Shown here one piece after another: positions 51,866-61,613 of a DNA stretch of 64,000 nt. The notes below the pieces were generated by a model. It did no database searches, was not told where the DNA came from, and saw only the letters and a list, made by a program, of their open reading frames with translations. A program made the translations under genes and the position numbers. Position 1 is the stretch's first letter. Each line of letters begins with the position of its first letter. This DNA is from Microbacterium sp. LWH7-1.2 (lineage in GTDB: Bacteria > Actinomycetota > Actinomycetes > Actinomycetales > Microbacteriaceae), in contig NZ_CP151637.1 in NCBI RefSeq assembly GCF_038397755.1, positions 1,984,001-2,048,000 on the forward strand. The letters are read 5' to 3'.

Positions 51866-54226
51866 TCAGTCGCCCTTCGCGGCGCGCACCTCCTGCGGCG
51901 AGCGCCCCTTCGGCTGCGACGGACGGGGGCCCGGGTCGGGCGCAGGCGGGATCGGCAACCGCGTCGGCTTCCCCGCACGCAGCTCGACGGCCGCCCCGAA
52001 GTGCCGGATCGGCAGCGGTGCGCCCTCGCTGAGCGTGTACGACGCCGTGTCGCCGGAGACGTCGACGCGCAGCATCCGTCCGCCGATCCTGATGCCGAAC
52101 GCGAGACGTGTGATGGGCGCGGTCAGCCGCGGGCAGAACTCGAGACCGTTCGGTCCGTCCTTCATGCCGCCCAGGCCCGAGACGACCGCCGTCCACACTC
52201 CCCCGAGCGCCGCGATGTGCAGGCCGTCGTCGACGTCGTCGCGCAGATCGTCGAGGTCGATGGTGGCGGCCTCCGTCAAGTACTCGATCGCCAGCTCGCT
52301 CTGCCCGACCCATGCCGCCACGACCGACTGGGTCGACGCCGAAAGCGACGAGTCCCGCACGGTGAGCTCCTCGTAGTACGCGAACGCGCGGGCGGTCTCT
52401 TCCGTCGTGAACGCCTCGTGGAACAGCTGCAGCGCCAGCACCAGGTCGGCCTGTTTCAGCACCTGCTTGCGATAGAGGTCGAAGTACGGGAAGTGGTTCT
52501 GCAGCGGGTACTGCTCGGGCGACGTCGCCTCGAAGTCCCAGCGCTCGAGGTCGGTGTAACCGGCGGCCTGCTGGTGCACACGGCGCTCCTCGTCGTACGG
52601 CAGCGCGATCGCGTCGGCGATGATCTCCCACCGGCCGATCTCGTCGTCGCGCACCCCGAGCTCCCGCGCCCGCGCGTTGTGGCGCCTCGCGGCGTCGGCG
52701 GCGCCGCGGAGGTTGCGCTGCGCCGCCAGGTTCGTGAACGTGTTGTCGTCGACGAGCGCGGAGTACTCGTCGGGCCCGGTGATTCCGTCGATGTGGAACA
52801 CGCCGCCCGCGTCCACATAGCCCAGCGAGACCCACAGTCGTGCGGTCTCGACGAGGATCTCGAGCCCCACGTCCCGCTCGAACTCCTCGTCGCCGGTCGC
52901 GCGCACGTGACGCGTCACCGCTGCGGCGATATCGGCATTGATGTGGAAGGCGACGGTGCCCGCCGGCCAGTACCCCGAGCACTCGCGTCCGCTGATCGTC
53001 CGCCAGGGGAAGGCGGCGCCGTCGAGGTGCAGCTGCTGAGCCCGCTCGCGCGCCGTGTCGAGTGTCGAATGGCGCCACCGCAGCGCGTGGGCCGCCGCCT
53101 CGGGCGCGGTGTACGTCAGCACCGGGAGCACGAAGGTCTCGGCATCCCAGAAGGTGTGCCCCTCGTAGCCCGGACCGGTGAGCCCCTTGCCGGGAATCGA
53201 CCGCAGGTCGGCCCGCGCCGCCGACTGCAGCACCTGGAACAGCGCGAAACGCACCGCCTGCTGCAGCTGCGTGTCGCCCTCGAGCTCGACGTCCGCGGCA
53301 TCCCAGAAGTCGTCGAGGTACGCCCGCTGCTCGCGCGCCATGCCCTCCCATCCGAGACGCACGGCCGTCGCGACGGCGGCTTCGACGCGGTCGCGCAGCG
53401 CAGCATCCGTCAGATCATCAGACCATTCGTGACCGACGAACTTCACGACACGGATGCTGTCGCCCGCCGCGAGCCGTGTCGTCACCGTGGTGCGGGCCTC
53501 GTCCTCCCACGCCTCGGTCTCGACGGACGACGCCGCGCCCGAGATCGCGTGTTCCATGGCGACGGCCACGCCGATGCGGCTGCGCTTGGTGCGATGCACG
53601 AGCGTCGCCCCGGTCTTCGTGACGACGCGGTCGATCGGCTCGTAGGGATGCCGGAGCGGCTCCATGACGCGCTCGTCGGGGTGCACGTCCGGCAGCGGCT
53701 CGTCCGCGACGATCTCGGAGAGCACCGTGATGTCGATCGGACCGCTGAGCGCGGTCACGCGGTAGTCGATCGCGGCGATCGCGCGATGCGTGAGCGAGAC
53801 CAGCCGCACCGACTCGACACGCACCGTGGCGCCGGAGGGAGAGGTCCAGCGCACATCGCGCCGCAGCGTCCCCGCCCGGAAGTCGAGCTGCTGCTCATGG
53901 GATTCGAGTCGCCCCTCGCGGATGTCGAACGGCTCGTCGTCGACGAGGAGCCGGATGATCTTGCCGTCCGGGGCGTTGACCACGGTCTCGCCGTGCTCGG
54001 GATACCCATAGCCGTCCTCGGCGTACGGCATCGGGTGGTGCTCGAAGAGTCCGTTGAGATAGGCGCCCGGCGTCTCGCAGGGATCGCCCTCGTCGAGGGT
54101 GCCGCGCCAGCCGATGTGTCCGTTCGACAAGGAGAAGACGGACTCACGGCGGGCCTGGCGCGACGGCTCCCAGCCGCTCCAGCCGATGCCCCACGGTGAG
54201 ACGTCGAAGGGCGAGATCTCAGGCAT
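51866..54226 (-). CDS. Glycoside hydrolase family 65 (disaccharide phosphorylase)
   Basis: The gene encodes 786 residues. GH65 layout: beta-sandwich N-terminal domain (residues 1-270, ESVFSLSNGHIGWRGTLDEG ... GAYLNGLFE), a linker, then the (alpha/alpha)6 barrel with GYEGHTFWDAETFVLPVLTY, ISGRECSGYWPAGTVAFHIN and the catalytic Glu487 in ITGPDEYSALVDDN. A phosphate-binding HxSxxx pattern follows (DSSLSASTQS). Would phosphorolyse trehalose, maltose or kojibiose-type alpha-glucosides. No beta-phosphoglucomutase gene is adjacent. Convergent with the CDGSH gene, 3 bp apart. Confidence 0.93.
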   Translation of the reverse strand: MPEISPFDVSPWGIGWSGWEPSRQARRESVFSLSNGHIGWRGTLDEGDPCETPGAYLNGLFEHHPMPYAEDGYGYPEHGETVVNAPDGKIIRLLVDDEPFDIREGRLESHEQQLDFRAGTLRRDVRWTSPSGATVRVESVRLVSLTHRAIAAIDYRVTALSGPIDITVLSEIVADEPLPDVHPDERVMEPLRHPYEPIDRVVTKTGATLVHRTKRSRIGVAVAMEHAISGAASSVETEAWEDEARTTVTTRLAAGDSIRVVKFVGHEWSDDLTDAALRDRVEAAVATAVRLGWEGMAREQRAYLDDFWDAADVELEGDTQLQQAVRFALFQVLQSAARADLRSIPGKGLTGPGYEGHTFWDAETFVLPVLTYTAPEAAAHALRWRHSTLDTARERAQQLHLDGAAFPWRTISGRECSGYWPAGTVAFHINADIAAAVTRHVRATGDEEFERDVGLEILVETARLWVSLGYVDAGGVFHIDGITGPDEYSALVDDNTFTNLAAQRNLRGAADAARRHNARARELGVRDDEIGRWEIIADAIALPYDEERRVHQQAAGYTDLERWDFEATSPEQYPLQNHFPYFDLYRKQVLKQADLVLALQLFHEAFTTEETARAFAYYEELTVRDSSLSASTQSVVAAWVGQSELAIEYLTEAATIDLDDLRDDVDDGLHIAALGGVWTAVVSGLGGMKDGPNGLEFCPRLTAPITRLAFGIRIGGRMLRVDVSGDTASYTLSEGAPLPIRHFGAAVELRAGKPTRLPIPPAPDPGPRPSQPKGRSPQEVRAAKGD

Positions 54227-54355
54227 GCCGCCATTCTGCGAGCGGGAGGACGCACGCCGCGAAGGCCTTGCAATCCGGGCCGCGCCCCGGTAACGGGTGC
54301 GGGAGGCCGGTGCCGATCCGGTTCCTCGCGATCCGGTCGTGGTGAGGAGCGGCCC

Positions 54356-54673
54356 TCAGTAGAGGTCGAGCGGGTCGTCCACCGTGCGCGCGGGTGGAGG
54401 CGAGACGATGCGCCGCGTCTGCTCCTGCATGTAGCCGATGGCCTCGTCGTTCGTCGGACCGTCGAGCGCGTTCGGCGTGGTCTGCGTGAGCAGCGCGGTG
54501 GCCGCGTTCAGCAGAAATGTCGCGTCGATCTCGTTGCCGTCCAGTCCGATCGCGTGCAGCATGATCGAATCCGTCATCCCCGCGTTGCCCAGTGCGCGCG
54601 CGTACTCCATGAGCCAGTCGGCCGCCTCGTCCTCGAGGAAGAGTGCCCTGCCCGCGTAGGTCACGTGCTTCAT
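54356..54673 (-). CDS. Conserved hypothetical protein
   Basis: The gene encodes 105 residues from ATG 54673: MKHVTYAGRALFLEDEAADW, LMEYARALGNAGMTDSIMLH, AIGLDGNEIDATFLLNAATA. An alpha/beta soluble protein with no signal peptide. The pattern (DEAADxLMEYArxL...D.V.l.a...dG..v.a..lL..gt) is common to a short actinobacterial family. Function unknown. Confidence 0.75.
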   Translation of the reverse strand: MKHVTYAGRALFLEDEAADWLMEYARALGNAGMTDSIMLHAIGLDGNEIDATFLLNAATALLTQTTPNALDGPTNDEAIGYMQEQTRRIVSPPPARTVDDPLDLY

Positions 54674-54793
54674 GCCGCCAGGGTGCGCGCCGTCCGCCAC
54701 TCCCGCACACGTGGTTGACACGGATACCGTTGCATGCATCGACAGGATGCTGCGCCCCTGTCGGATGTCGGGCACCCGTGGTTGGCTGGCGCA

Positions 54794-55570
54794 ATGAACA
54801 CCGCGACCTCCGCCGACGGCACCCCCATCGCCTACGAAGAGACCGGCGACGGCCCCGTCGTCGTCATCGTGAACGGCGCCATGTCGACCGCCGCCGACGC
54901 GGCAGGACTCGCGACGGCCCTGGCGGATGCCGGCTTCCGAGCCGTCACATGGGACCGCCGTGCACGCGGCTCCAGTGGTGACAGGCCGGGCTCGACGCCC
55001 GATCGAGAAGTCGAGGACCTGGCAGCGGTGATCGGCGCCGTCGGCGGCGAGGCGGCCGTTCTCGGGCACTCGTCCGGAGCGGTGCTCGGACTGGTCGCCG
55101 CCTCGCGCGGCGTGCCGGTCCGGGCGCTGTTCCTGTCGGAGCCACCGCTGCGCTTCGGCGAGGACGAACCCGCCGACGACCTGGCCGAGCGGCTGCAGGC
55201 CTTCGTCGACGAGGGGCGGCCCGAGGAGGCGATCGTCACTTTCCAGCTCGAGGGCGTCGGACTCCCCCGCGAGATGGTGGACCAGATCCGGGCCAGCGAG
55301 ATGTTCCCCGGCCTGGTGGCGCTCGCGCAGTCGACCGTCTACGACACCAACCTCACGAGGGAGGCGTCGACGCCAGGCCCGGAGATGCTCTCGGTCGCCG
55401 CTCCGATCACGGTGCTGCGCGGAGCCCAGACCTTCCCCATGCTGATCACCGCCGCCGACCACCTGGCCGACGAGGTCGACGGCGCCGAGCTCGTCGTCGT
55501 TCCGGAGTCGGTCATGCATCGCCCCGACCCCGCCGCCACGGCGCGCGTGGTGCGGGAACGTCTCGCGTAA
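54794..55570 (+). CDS. Alpha/beta hydrolase
   Basis: The gene encodes 258 residues from ATG 54794 (MNTATSADGTPIAYEETGDG). Nucleophile elbow GHSSGA with Ser93, DRRARGSSGD oxyanion-side loop, and late MHRPD with the catalytic His. Serine hydrolase of the lipase/proline-iminopeptidase superfamily; substrate unknown. The frame is open upstream, but the family starts here. Confidence 0.88.
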   Translation: MNTATSADGTPIAYEETGDGPVVVIVNGAMSTAADAAGLATALADAGFRAVTWDRRARGSSGDRPGSTPDREVEDLAAVIGAVGGEAAVLGHSSGAVLGLVAASRGVPVRALFLSEPPLRFGEDEPADDLAERLQAFVDEGRPEEAIVTFQLEGVGLPREMVDQIRASEMFPGLVALAQSTVYDTNLTREASTPGPEMLSVAAPITVLRGAQTFPMLITAADHLADEVDGAELVVVPESVMHRPDPAATARVVRERLA

Positions 55571-55649
55571 CGCCGATCCGGGTCGCTGAGCGAGCGGGCA
55601 ACCAGGGAGACGAGACGCCCACGGCGCAGCGCAGACCCCTGCGCCGGCG

Positions 55650-55973
55650 TCAGTCCCCGAGGCGGTCGAGCAGATCGACCGCCGCGCGCGTGTACTCCCC
55701 GATCCAGCGGTCGTGGATGCGCTTGATGGGGACGGGCGCGAGCGCCAGGTGGCGTTCGCGCCCGATCTTGCGACCCGTCACGAGCTCGGCCTTCTCCAGC
55801 ACGCGAAGGTGCTGCAGCACTGTGGTGCGATCGACCTCGGGGAACCGGGCGCACAGTGCCCCCGTCGTAAGCGGCTCCTGTTTCAGCGCGTCCAGCATGC
55901 GGCGGCGCAGCGGCGCCGCGAGCGCTTTGAACACGAGGTCGTCGTCAGACCCCTTGTGCGCGGCATCCATCAT
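55650..55973 (-). CDS. ArsR-like winged-helix regulator
   Basis: The gene encodes 107 residues: HKGSDDDLVFKALAAPLRRR, MLDALKQEPLTTGALCARFP, EVDRTTVLQHLRVLEKAELV, TGRKIGRERHLALAPVPIKR. Typical ArsR fold without the metal-binding Cys box, as in regulators paired with SRPBCC proteins. Divergent from the SRPBCC gene with a shared palindrome at 55971-55992 that covers both start codons. Confidence 0.9.
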   Translation of the reverse strand: MMDAAHKGSDDDLVFKALAAPLRRRMLDALKQEPLTTGALCARFPEVDRTTVLQHLRVLEKAELVTGRKIGRERHLALAPVPIKRIHDRWIGEYTRAAVDLLDRLGD

Positions 55974-55992
55974 GTTATAAAACTACAACATG
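55971..55992. promoter_or_regulatory. Palindromic operator overlapping both start codons
   Basis: CATGTT (55971-55976) and AACATG (55987-55992) form a palindrome whose ends are the two ATG codons; the AT-rich centre TATAAAAC can act as -10 in either direction. Only 16 bp separate the divergent genes, so both transcripts must be leaderless or nearly so and repression would block both. Confidence 0.7.
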
Positions 55993-56454
55993 TCTGAGGA
56001 ACTCACCGCACTCTCGTTCACCGTGTCGGGGCGCGTGGCACGACCCGTCGCGGAGGTCTACGAGGCCGTCGCCGACCCCGAGCAGCTGTCGCGCTACTTC
56101 ACGACCGGAGGAGCGCACGGCCGGCTCGAGCAGGGTGCCGACGTCACATGGGACTTCGCCGACTTCCCGGGCCGCTTCCCCGTGACCGTCGTCGAGTCCG
56201 AGCCACCGCGCCGGCTCGTCATCCGATGGGAGGCGCGAGCCGGCGTCGAGGCCGAGACCACGACCACGTTCGAGTTCGAGCCCGTCGACGACGGCGCCCG
56301 CACGCTCGTGACGATCACCGAGTCCGCCTGGCAGGCGAACGCGGACGGCGCGAAGAACGCGTTCGGCAACTGCGAGGGCTGGACCGGAATGCTCGCCGCG
56401 CTCAAGGTCTGGGTCGAGCACGGCATCAACCTGCGCGACGGCTTCTACGCCTGA
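55990..56454 (+). CDS. SRPBCC (AHSA1-type) protein
   Basis: The gene encodes 154 residues: LTALSFTVSGRVARPVAEVY, EAVADPEQLSRYFTTGGAHG, VTWDFADFPGRFPVTVVESE, and C-terminal GNCEGWTGMLAALKVWVEHG. Activator-of-Hsp90-like SRPBCC fold, often encoded next to an ArsR regulator (here divergent at 55650-55973). Binds an unknown hydrophobic ligand. A pair of palindromes follows at 56465-56534. Confidence 0.9.
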   Translation: MSEELTALSFTVSGRVARPVAEVYEAVADPEQLSRYFTTGGAHGRLEQGADVTWDFADFPGRFPVTVVESEPPRRLVIRWEARAGVEAETTTTFEFEPVDDGARTLVTITESAWQANADGAKNAFGNCEGWTGMLAALKVWVEHGINLRDGFYA

Positions 56455-56464
56455 GGCTGCCGCT

Positions 56465-56534
56465 ATCGTGTGCTCTCGCCGAGAGGACACGATCCGTGCG
56501 TGCAGAACGTGTGGTCTCGGCGAGAGCACACGAT
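56465..56534. repeat. Two tandem palindromes, terminator or REP-like element
   Basis: Palindrome 1 (56465-56493) has arms ATCGTGT-G-CTCTCG and CGAGAG-G-ACACGAT. Palindrome 2 (56508-56532) has CGTGTG-G-TCTCG and CGAGA-G-CACACG. In addition 20 bases at 56465-56484 are the exact reverse complement of 56515-56534, so the whole element can fold as one long hairpin. It lies between convergent genes. Confidence 0.8.
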
Positions 56535-56563
56535 GTCGGCACGCGAGCGGCGGCCGCGCCGGG

Positions 56564-57049
56564 TCAGCGCGGGCGGCTTGCGGCCATCCGCCCGTCGGGG
56601 TCGAGGCGGGCGAGCACGGCGGCGGTGATCTCCCGCAGCTGCTCCGCCTGCTCGGGCGTGATGACGTCGAGCAGCACCTCGCGCACGGTCTCCACGTGCC
56701 CCGGAGTCGCCTGCAGCACCTTGCGCCGGCCGTCGGCGGTGATGACCGCGTCGGTGGCGCGGGCGTCGGAGGCGTTGCGCTCCCGCCGCACGAGGCCGCG
56801 CGCCTCGAGCCGCGAGATCACGTGCGACAGGCGCGGCAGCGTCGCGTTGGTCATCGACGCGAGCTCCTTCATCTGCAGGCGGTGGTCGTCGGCGTTCGAC
56901 AGCATCGACAGCGCGAAGTAGTCGAAGTGCGTGAGGTCCTCGTCGCGCAGCAGCTGGGCGTCGAGCTCGCGCGGGAGCAGTTCGAGGAGCGCGGCGAACG
57001 GCACCCAGGTGTCCTGCTCGTCCGCCGTGTAGAACCGCGGCCTGTTCAT
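56564..57049 (-). CDS. MarR-family regulator
   Basis: The gene encodes 161 residues: LLPRELDAQLLRDEDLTHFD, YFALSMLSNADDHRLQMKEL, then winged helix ASMTNATLPRLSHVISRLEA, RGLVRRERNASDARATDAVI. Classic MarR dimer. Divergent from the NAD(P)-binding protein gene with operator-like palindromes at 57069-57116. Confidence 0.92.
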   Translation of the reverse strand: MNRPRFYTADEQDTWVPFAALLELLPRELDAQLLRDEDLTHFDYFALSMLSNADDHRLQMKELASMTNATLPRLSHVISRLEARGLVRRERNASDARATDAVITADGRRKVLQATPGHVETVREVLLDVITPEQAEQLREITAAVLARLDPDGRMAASRPR

Positions 57050-57068
57050 CCTCCGATTCTAGGAATAG

Positions 57069-57116
57069 TTGTGGCGACAAGCGAGTTGTTCCCTACAGAT
57101 GCTTGAAGCTACAAGC
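57069..57116. promoter_or_regulatory. MarR operator candidate
   Basis: TTGTGGCGACAA (57069-57080) and GCTTGAAGCTACAAGC (57101-57116) are two short palindromes with shared ACAAGC/GCTTG half-sites in the 91-bp divergent intergenic region. Confidence 0.6.
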
Positions 57117-57140
57117 AATTCGGACGACAGGAGAACAGCC

Positions 57141-57716
57141 ATGACCACGATCACGATCTTCGGAAACGGCAACATGGGCCAGGCAATCAGCGGCGTGCTC
57201 GCCCGCGGCGGTGCCGACATCCAGCACATCGGCAGCGCCGACACCGGTGCCACCGTGAACGGCGACATCGTCGTGCTCGCCGTCCCGTACCCGGCGCTCG
57301 CGCAGATCACCGCCGCCTACGGCGCGCAGCTCGCCGGCAAGACCGTCATCGACATCACCAACCCCCTCGACTTCTCGACGTTCGACGCGCTCGTCGTGCC
57401 CGCCGGCAGCTCGGCGGCCGCCGAGCTCCAGGCCGAGCTCCCCGCGTCGAAGGTGCTGAAGGCGTTCAACACGAACTTCGCCGCCACCCTGGTAAGCGGT
57501 CGCGAGGGCGACGCCCCGACCACCGTGCTCGTCGCGGGCGACGACACAGACGCCAAGGCGGGCCTCATCGCGGCGATCACCGCCGGCGGACTCGAAGCCG
57601 TCGACGCGGGCTCCCTCGCGCGTGCCCACGAGCTCGAGTCGATCGGATTCCTCCAGCTGACCCTCGCGGTCGGCGAGCAGATCGGCTGGGCCGGCGGCCT
57701 GGCGCTCGTGCGCTGA
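57141..57716 (+). CDS. F420/NADP oxidoreductase-like NAD(P)-binding protein
   Basis: The gene encodes 191 residues from ATG 57141 (GACAGGAGAAC upstream). Rossmann GNGNMGQAISGVLARGGADI, then DIVVLAVPYPALAQITAAYG, DITNPLDFS and KAFNTNFAATL: the NPLDF and KAFNT motifs identify the F420-dependent NADP reductase/YajQ-like coenzyme family (PF03807). Reduces or senses a flavin-type cofactor. Regulated by the divergent MarR gene. Confidence 0.9.
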   Translation: MTTITIFGNGNMGQAISGVLARGGADIQHIGSADTGATVNGDIVVLAVPYPALAQITAAYGAQLAGKTVIDITNPLDFSTFDALVVPAGSSAAAELQAELPASKVLKAFNTNFAATLVSGREGDAPTTVLVAGDDTDAKAGLIAAITAGGLEAVDAGSLARAHELESIGFLQLTLAVGEQIGWAGGLALVR

Positions 57717-57726
57717 GGCTCGACCG

Positions 57727-58820
57727 CTACGCGATGCGCGTCCCCGTCGGCAGGCGCCCGGCGGGGGTGCGCGTGCGGGCCCATGCCCACCACATCAAGC
57801 CCACTGCGAGCAGCAGCTGCAGCGCCATGCCGACGAACCAGCTCGGCGTCGAGTGGTCGATGACCTCCGCGGGCGTGGGCCGTTCGTCCTCGAGCGCGGG
57901 CGCGCAGTCGTCCCAGCGCTGCTCGAGCTCGGGCGGCTGCTGAGCCGCCCGCACACCGAACTTGATCTGGCCGAAGAGGTCGTTCGGGTTGCCGTACGCG
58001 TCGTACTGCGTCGGCGTCGCGTCCGCGAGGATCACGAACGGGTTGGCCGCGAACAGCCACCACACGTGGTCGAACCGCGGCATCTCGTAGGTCGACGTCC
58101 GCCACTCGCCGCACCGCACCTCGATGTCGTCATCGCACGGATACTCGTCGCTCGGCGTCTCGCCGGGCATGCACGGGAAGCTGTCGCCGGAGTACTGGTC
58201 GTACTCGATGGAGCGGTAGTGGTTCGTCACCTCGGACCGCATCGTCATGCCGACGAGCGCGAACGCGATGAGCGTGCCGACCACGAGCGCCGCGACCACC
58301 AGGTACGTGGTGGCGACCGAGAACAGCGGTCGCGACAGGATGCCACTCAGCGCGACGCCGATCGCGGAGATGATGCCGACCTCGAACACGAGCACGAGCA
58401 GCGACACCGTGATCGTCGCCGGCGCTCCCCCGCCCCCGAGCGTCGCGAGCACGAGGAACGGGACGGCCACCGCCACGAACGCCAGGCCCGTGACCCATGC
58501 GGCGAGGAACTTCCCGACCAGGATCTCGAGGGTCGTCGCCAGCGTGACCTGCACGGGCGCGAGGGTCGCGGCATCCCGGTCTCCGTTGATCGCGTTGCCG
58601 CTCAGCGTGGGCGACACCAGCACCACCAGCAGGAGCGTGATGTAGACGATCGTGGAGTAGATCGCTCCGCCCGGCTGGAGCGCCGACCCCCACGCGAGGA
58701 ACGACAGCCCGGTCACGATCGCGAGCAGCAGCGCGAAGACGCCGAGCAGCACGTACCAGGCGATGCTCCGGGTGCGCTGGGTCAGCTCGAGGCCGACGAT
58801 GGTGCTGAGTCGCTGACCGT

Positions 58821-58824
<4 letters not shown>
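57727..58824 (-). CDS. ABC-2 type transporter permease
   Basis: The gene encodes 365 residues: six or so transmembrane segments (IAWYVLLGVFALLLAIVTGL; STIVYITLLLVVLVSPTLSG; FLAAWVTGLAFVAVAVPFLV; ITVSLLVLVFEVGIISAIGV; TTYLVVAALVVGTLIAFALV; FVGMALQLLLAVGLMWWAW) with a large extracytoplasmic loop containing four Cys before the last helix. Coupled to the ATPase gene by ATGA overlap (58824/58821). Substrate unknown; exporters of this type often move peptides or lipids. Confidence 0.88.
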
Positions 58825-59855
<1,031 letters not shown>

Positions 59856-59909
59856 GGCCCCACCCTAGCGACCCGGCGCCGGTCGACCGAGCCTTGACGA
59901 GACGGGGAG

Positions 59910-60435
59910 TGCCAAGACACGGGGCATCCCGTCGACGATGCCGCCTGTCGCGCCACACGAGGCCCGCCGCTGCCCCGCTTCGGGGGCCGCGACACGCGGC
60001 ATCACGCGAGCCATTCGGCGTGTTGCGGCCCCTGAAGGCCCAGGGCTGCCCCGCTTGGGGACCGCGACACGCGGCATCACGCGAGCCATTCGGCGTGTTG
60101 CGACCCCTGAAAGCCCAGGGCCGCCCCGCTCGGGGACCGCGACACGCGGCATCCCGCGAGCCATTCGGCGTGTTGCGGTCCCTGAAGGCCCAGGGCGGCC
60201 CCGCTCGGGGACCGCGACACGGGGCATCCCGTCGACAATGCCGCCTGACGTGCCACACGAAGCCCGCCGCTGCCACGCTCGGGGGCCGCCACACGCGGCA
60301 TCACCCGAGCCATTCGGCGTGTCGCGGCCCTTGAAAGCCCAGGGCGGCCCCGCTCGGGGGCGGCGACACGCGGCATCACGCGAGCCATTCGGCGTGTTGC
60401 GGCCTCTGAAAGCCCAGGGCTGCCCCGCTGGGGGG
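59910..60435. repeat. Tandem array of 75-bp repeats
   Basis: CCATTCGGCGTGT occurs at 60011, 60086, 60161, 60310 and 60385 (75 bp apart, once 149), and a second unit type beginning GTCGAC(G/A)ATGCCGCCTG occurs at 59931 and 60231 (300 bp, four periods). Order B-A-A-A-B-A-A. In several A units a GGGGCCGC or GGGACCGC near the start pairs with GCGGCCCC or GCGGTCCC near the end. The array lies between the ABC operon and the glycerophosphodiesterase gene. Not coding, although both strands stay open. Confidence 0.88.
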
Positions 60436-60448
60436 CGGCCGCGCGAGG

Positions 60449-61459
60449 TCAGGAGCGGAAGAACGCGACCCCGAGGTCGGGATGGTCGACGAAGACGCCG
60501 TCGACGCCCGCGTCTCTGATCACCGCCCACTCGGATTCCCAGTCGCCGAACGACCCGGGACCGCCGCGGGTGCGGAACTGCCCGATCAGGAACCTGTTCT
60601 CGGGGCGGCAGGTCCAGGTGAAGACGCGCAGGCCCCGGTCGTGCGCGTCGGCGACGACGCGCGAGGGCCCGGCGGTGCGCCCGAGCCGGTCGGGGCGGAG
60701 GATGGTGCGCTTGTTGACGCTGATCCCGTCCACGCGCCCGACAAGTGCGTCGAGCCCCGCCGGCGCTGCCGTCTGCCGGTACGTCAGCGAGGCCTTGCCG
60801 TGCGCGCTGAACAGGTCGAACGGGCGTCCCGCGTCCTCGAGCAGGTACACGTAGGACCCACGGATGCCGCGCTCCTGAAGCGCGTACAGCACCGTCGACT
60901 CGAACGACTCGATGGTGAGCGGCAGCTCGCCCGACGCCCAGCCCGCCTCGCGCAGTTCGGCGTCGACGAGCTCCGCGACATCCCATCCGATCGATGCGAA
61001 GTACGTGGCGTGCTTGATCTCGAGCACGACGCCGATCTCGCGGCCGAACTCGAGCGAGGCCTCCCGCGTCGCGTCGAGCACGTCCCGCAGGCGCAGCACG
61101 TGCTGCTCGTCGTCGAAGCTCGCGCTCGTCGGGCGCACGTCGGAGATCCGCTCGCGGCAGCGCAGCGTCGACAGCTCGTCCCACGTGAAGTCCTCGGTGA
61201 ACCAGCCGGTCAGCTCGGCCCCGTCCACGTACTTCGTCGCGTGCCGGTCGGCGAACTCCGGGCGGTCGGCGACATCCGTGGTGCCCGAGATCTCGTTCTC
61301 GTGCCGCACCACGAGCACGCCGTCCTTCGACACCACGACGTCGGGTTCGACGGCATCGACGCCCATCTCGAAGGCCAGGGCGTACGAGGAGCGCGAGTGC
61401 TCCGGCCGGTACCCGGGGGCACCGCGGTGTCCGATCACGAGGGGATGTCGACGGGGCAC
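60449..61459 (-). CDS. Glycerophosphodiester phosphodiesterase
   Basis: The gene encodes 336 residues from GTG 61459, because minus-strand TACGCT lies 6 nt upstream (leaderless); ATG 61519 would add 20 residues. GDPD TIM barrel: VIGHRGAPGYRPEHSRSSYA, then EMGVDAVEPDVVVSKDGVLV with metal-binding Glu/Asp, and VFTWTCRPENRFLIGQ near the end. Hydrolyses glycerophosphodiesters to glycerol-3-phosphate and alcohol. No signal peptide. Confidence 0.92.
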   Translation of the reverse strand: MPRRHPLVIGHRGAPGYRPEHSRSSYALAFEMGVDAVEPDVVVSKDGVLVVRHENEISGTTDVADRPEFADRHATKYVDGAELTGWFTEDFTWDELSTLRCRERISDVRPTSASFDDEQHVLRLRDVLDATREASLEFGREIGVVLEIKHATYFASIGWDVAELVDAELREAGWASGELPLTIESFESTVLYALQERGIRGSYVYLLEDAGRPFDLFSAHGKASLTYRQTAAPAGLDALVGRVDGISVNKRTILRPDRLGRTAGPSRVVADAHDRGLRVFTWTCRPENRFLIGQFRTRGGPGSFGDWESEWAVIRDAGVDGVFVDHPDLGVAFFRS

Positions 61460-61613
61460 CGCTTCAGCGTAACCACGAGCGCCCCGCTGACCGGGCCGCA
61501 GCATCCGTTCATAGTCCACTCACAGCACGCACCCGTGCCGGCCGGGCACCCGTCGGATAGTGTTGATCAACAGCATCGTGCTGGGATTCCCTTGACATTG
61601 GAGTGTGAGAGCA

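Noticed and set aside
52001..54199. 732-codon open frame opposite the GH65 gene
   Set aside because: It is an antisense shadow produced by the high GC3 of the phosphorylase gene; the translation is rich in Arg/Val/His and has no domain.
59894..60519. Repetitive proteins encoded by the 75-bp array
   Set aside because: Period 75 is also a multiple of three; frames are open on both strands with low-complexity Arg/Pro-rich sequence and no ribosome binding site.
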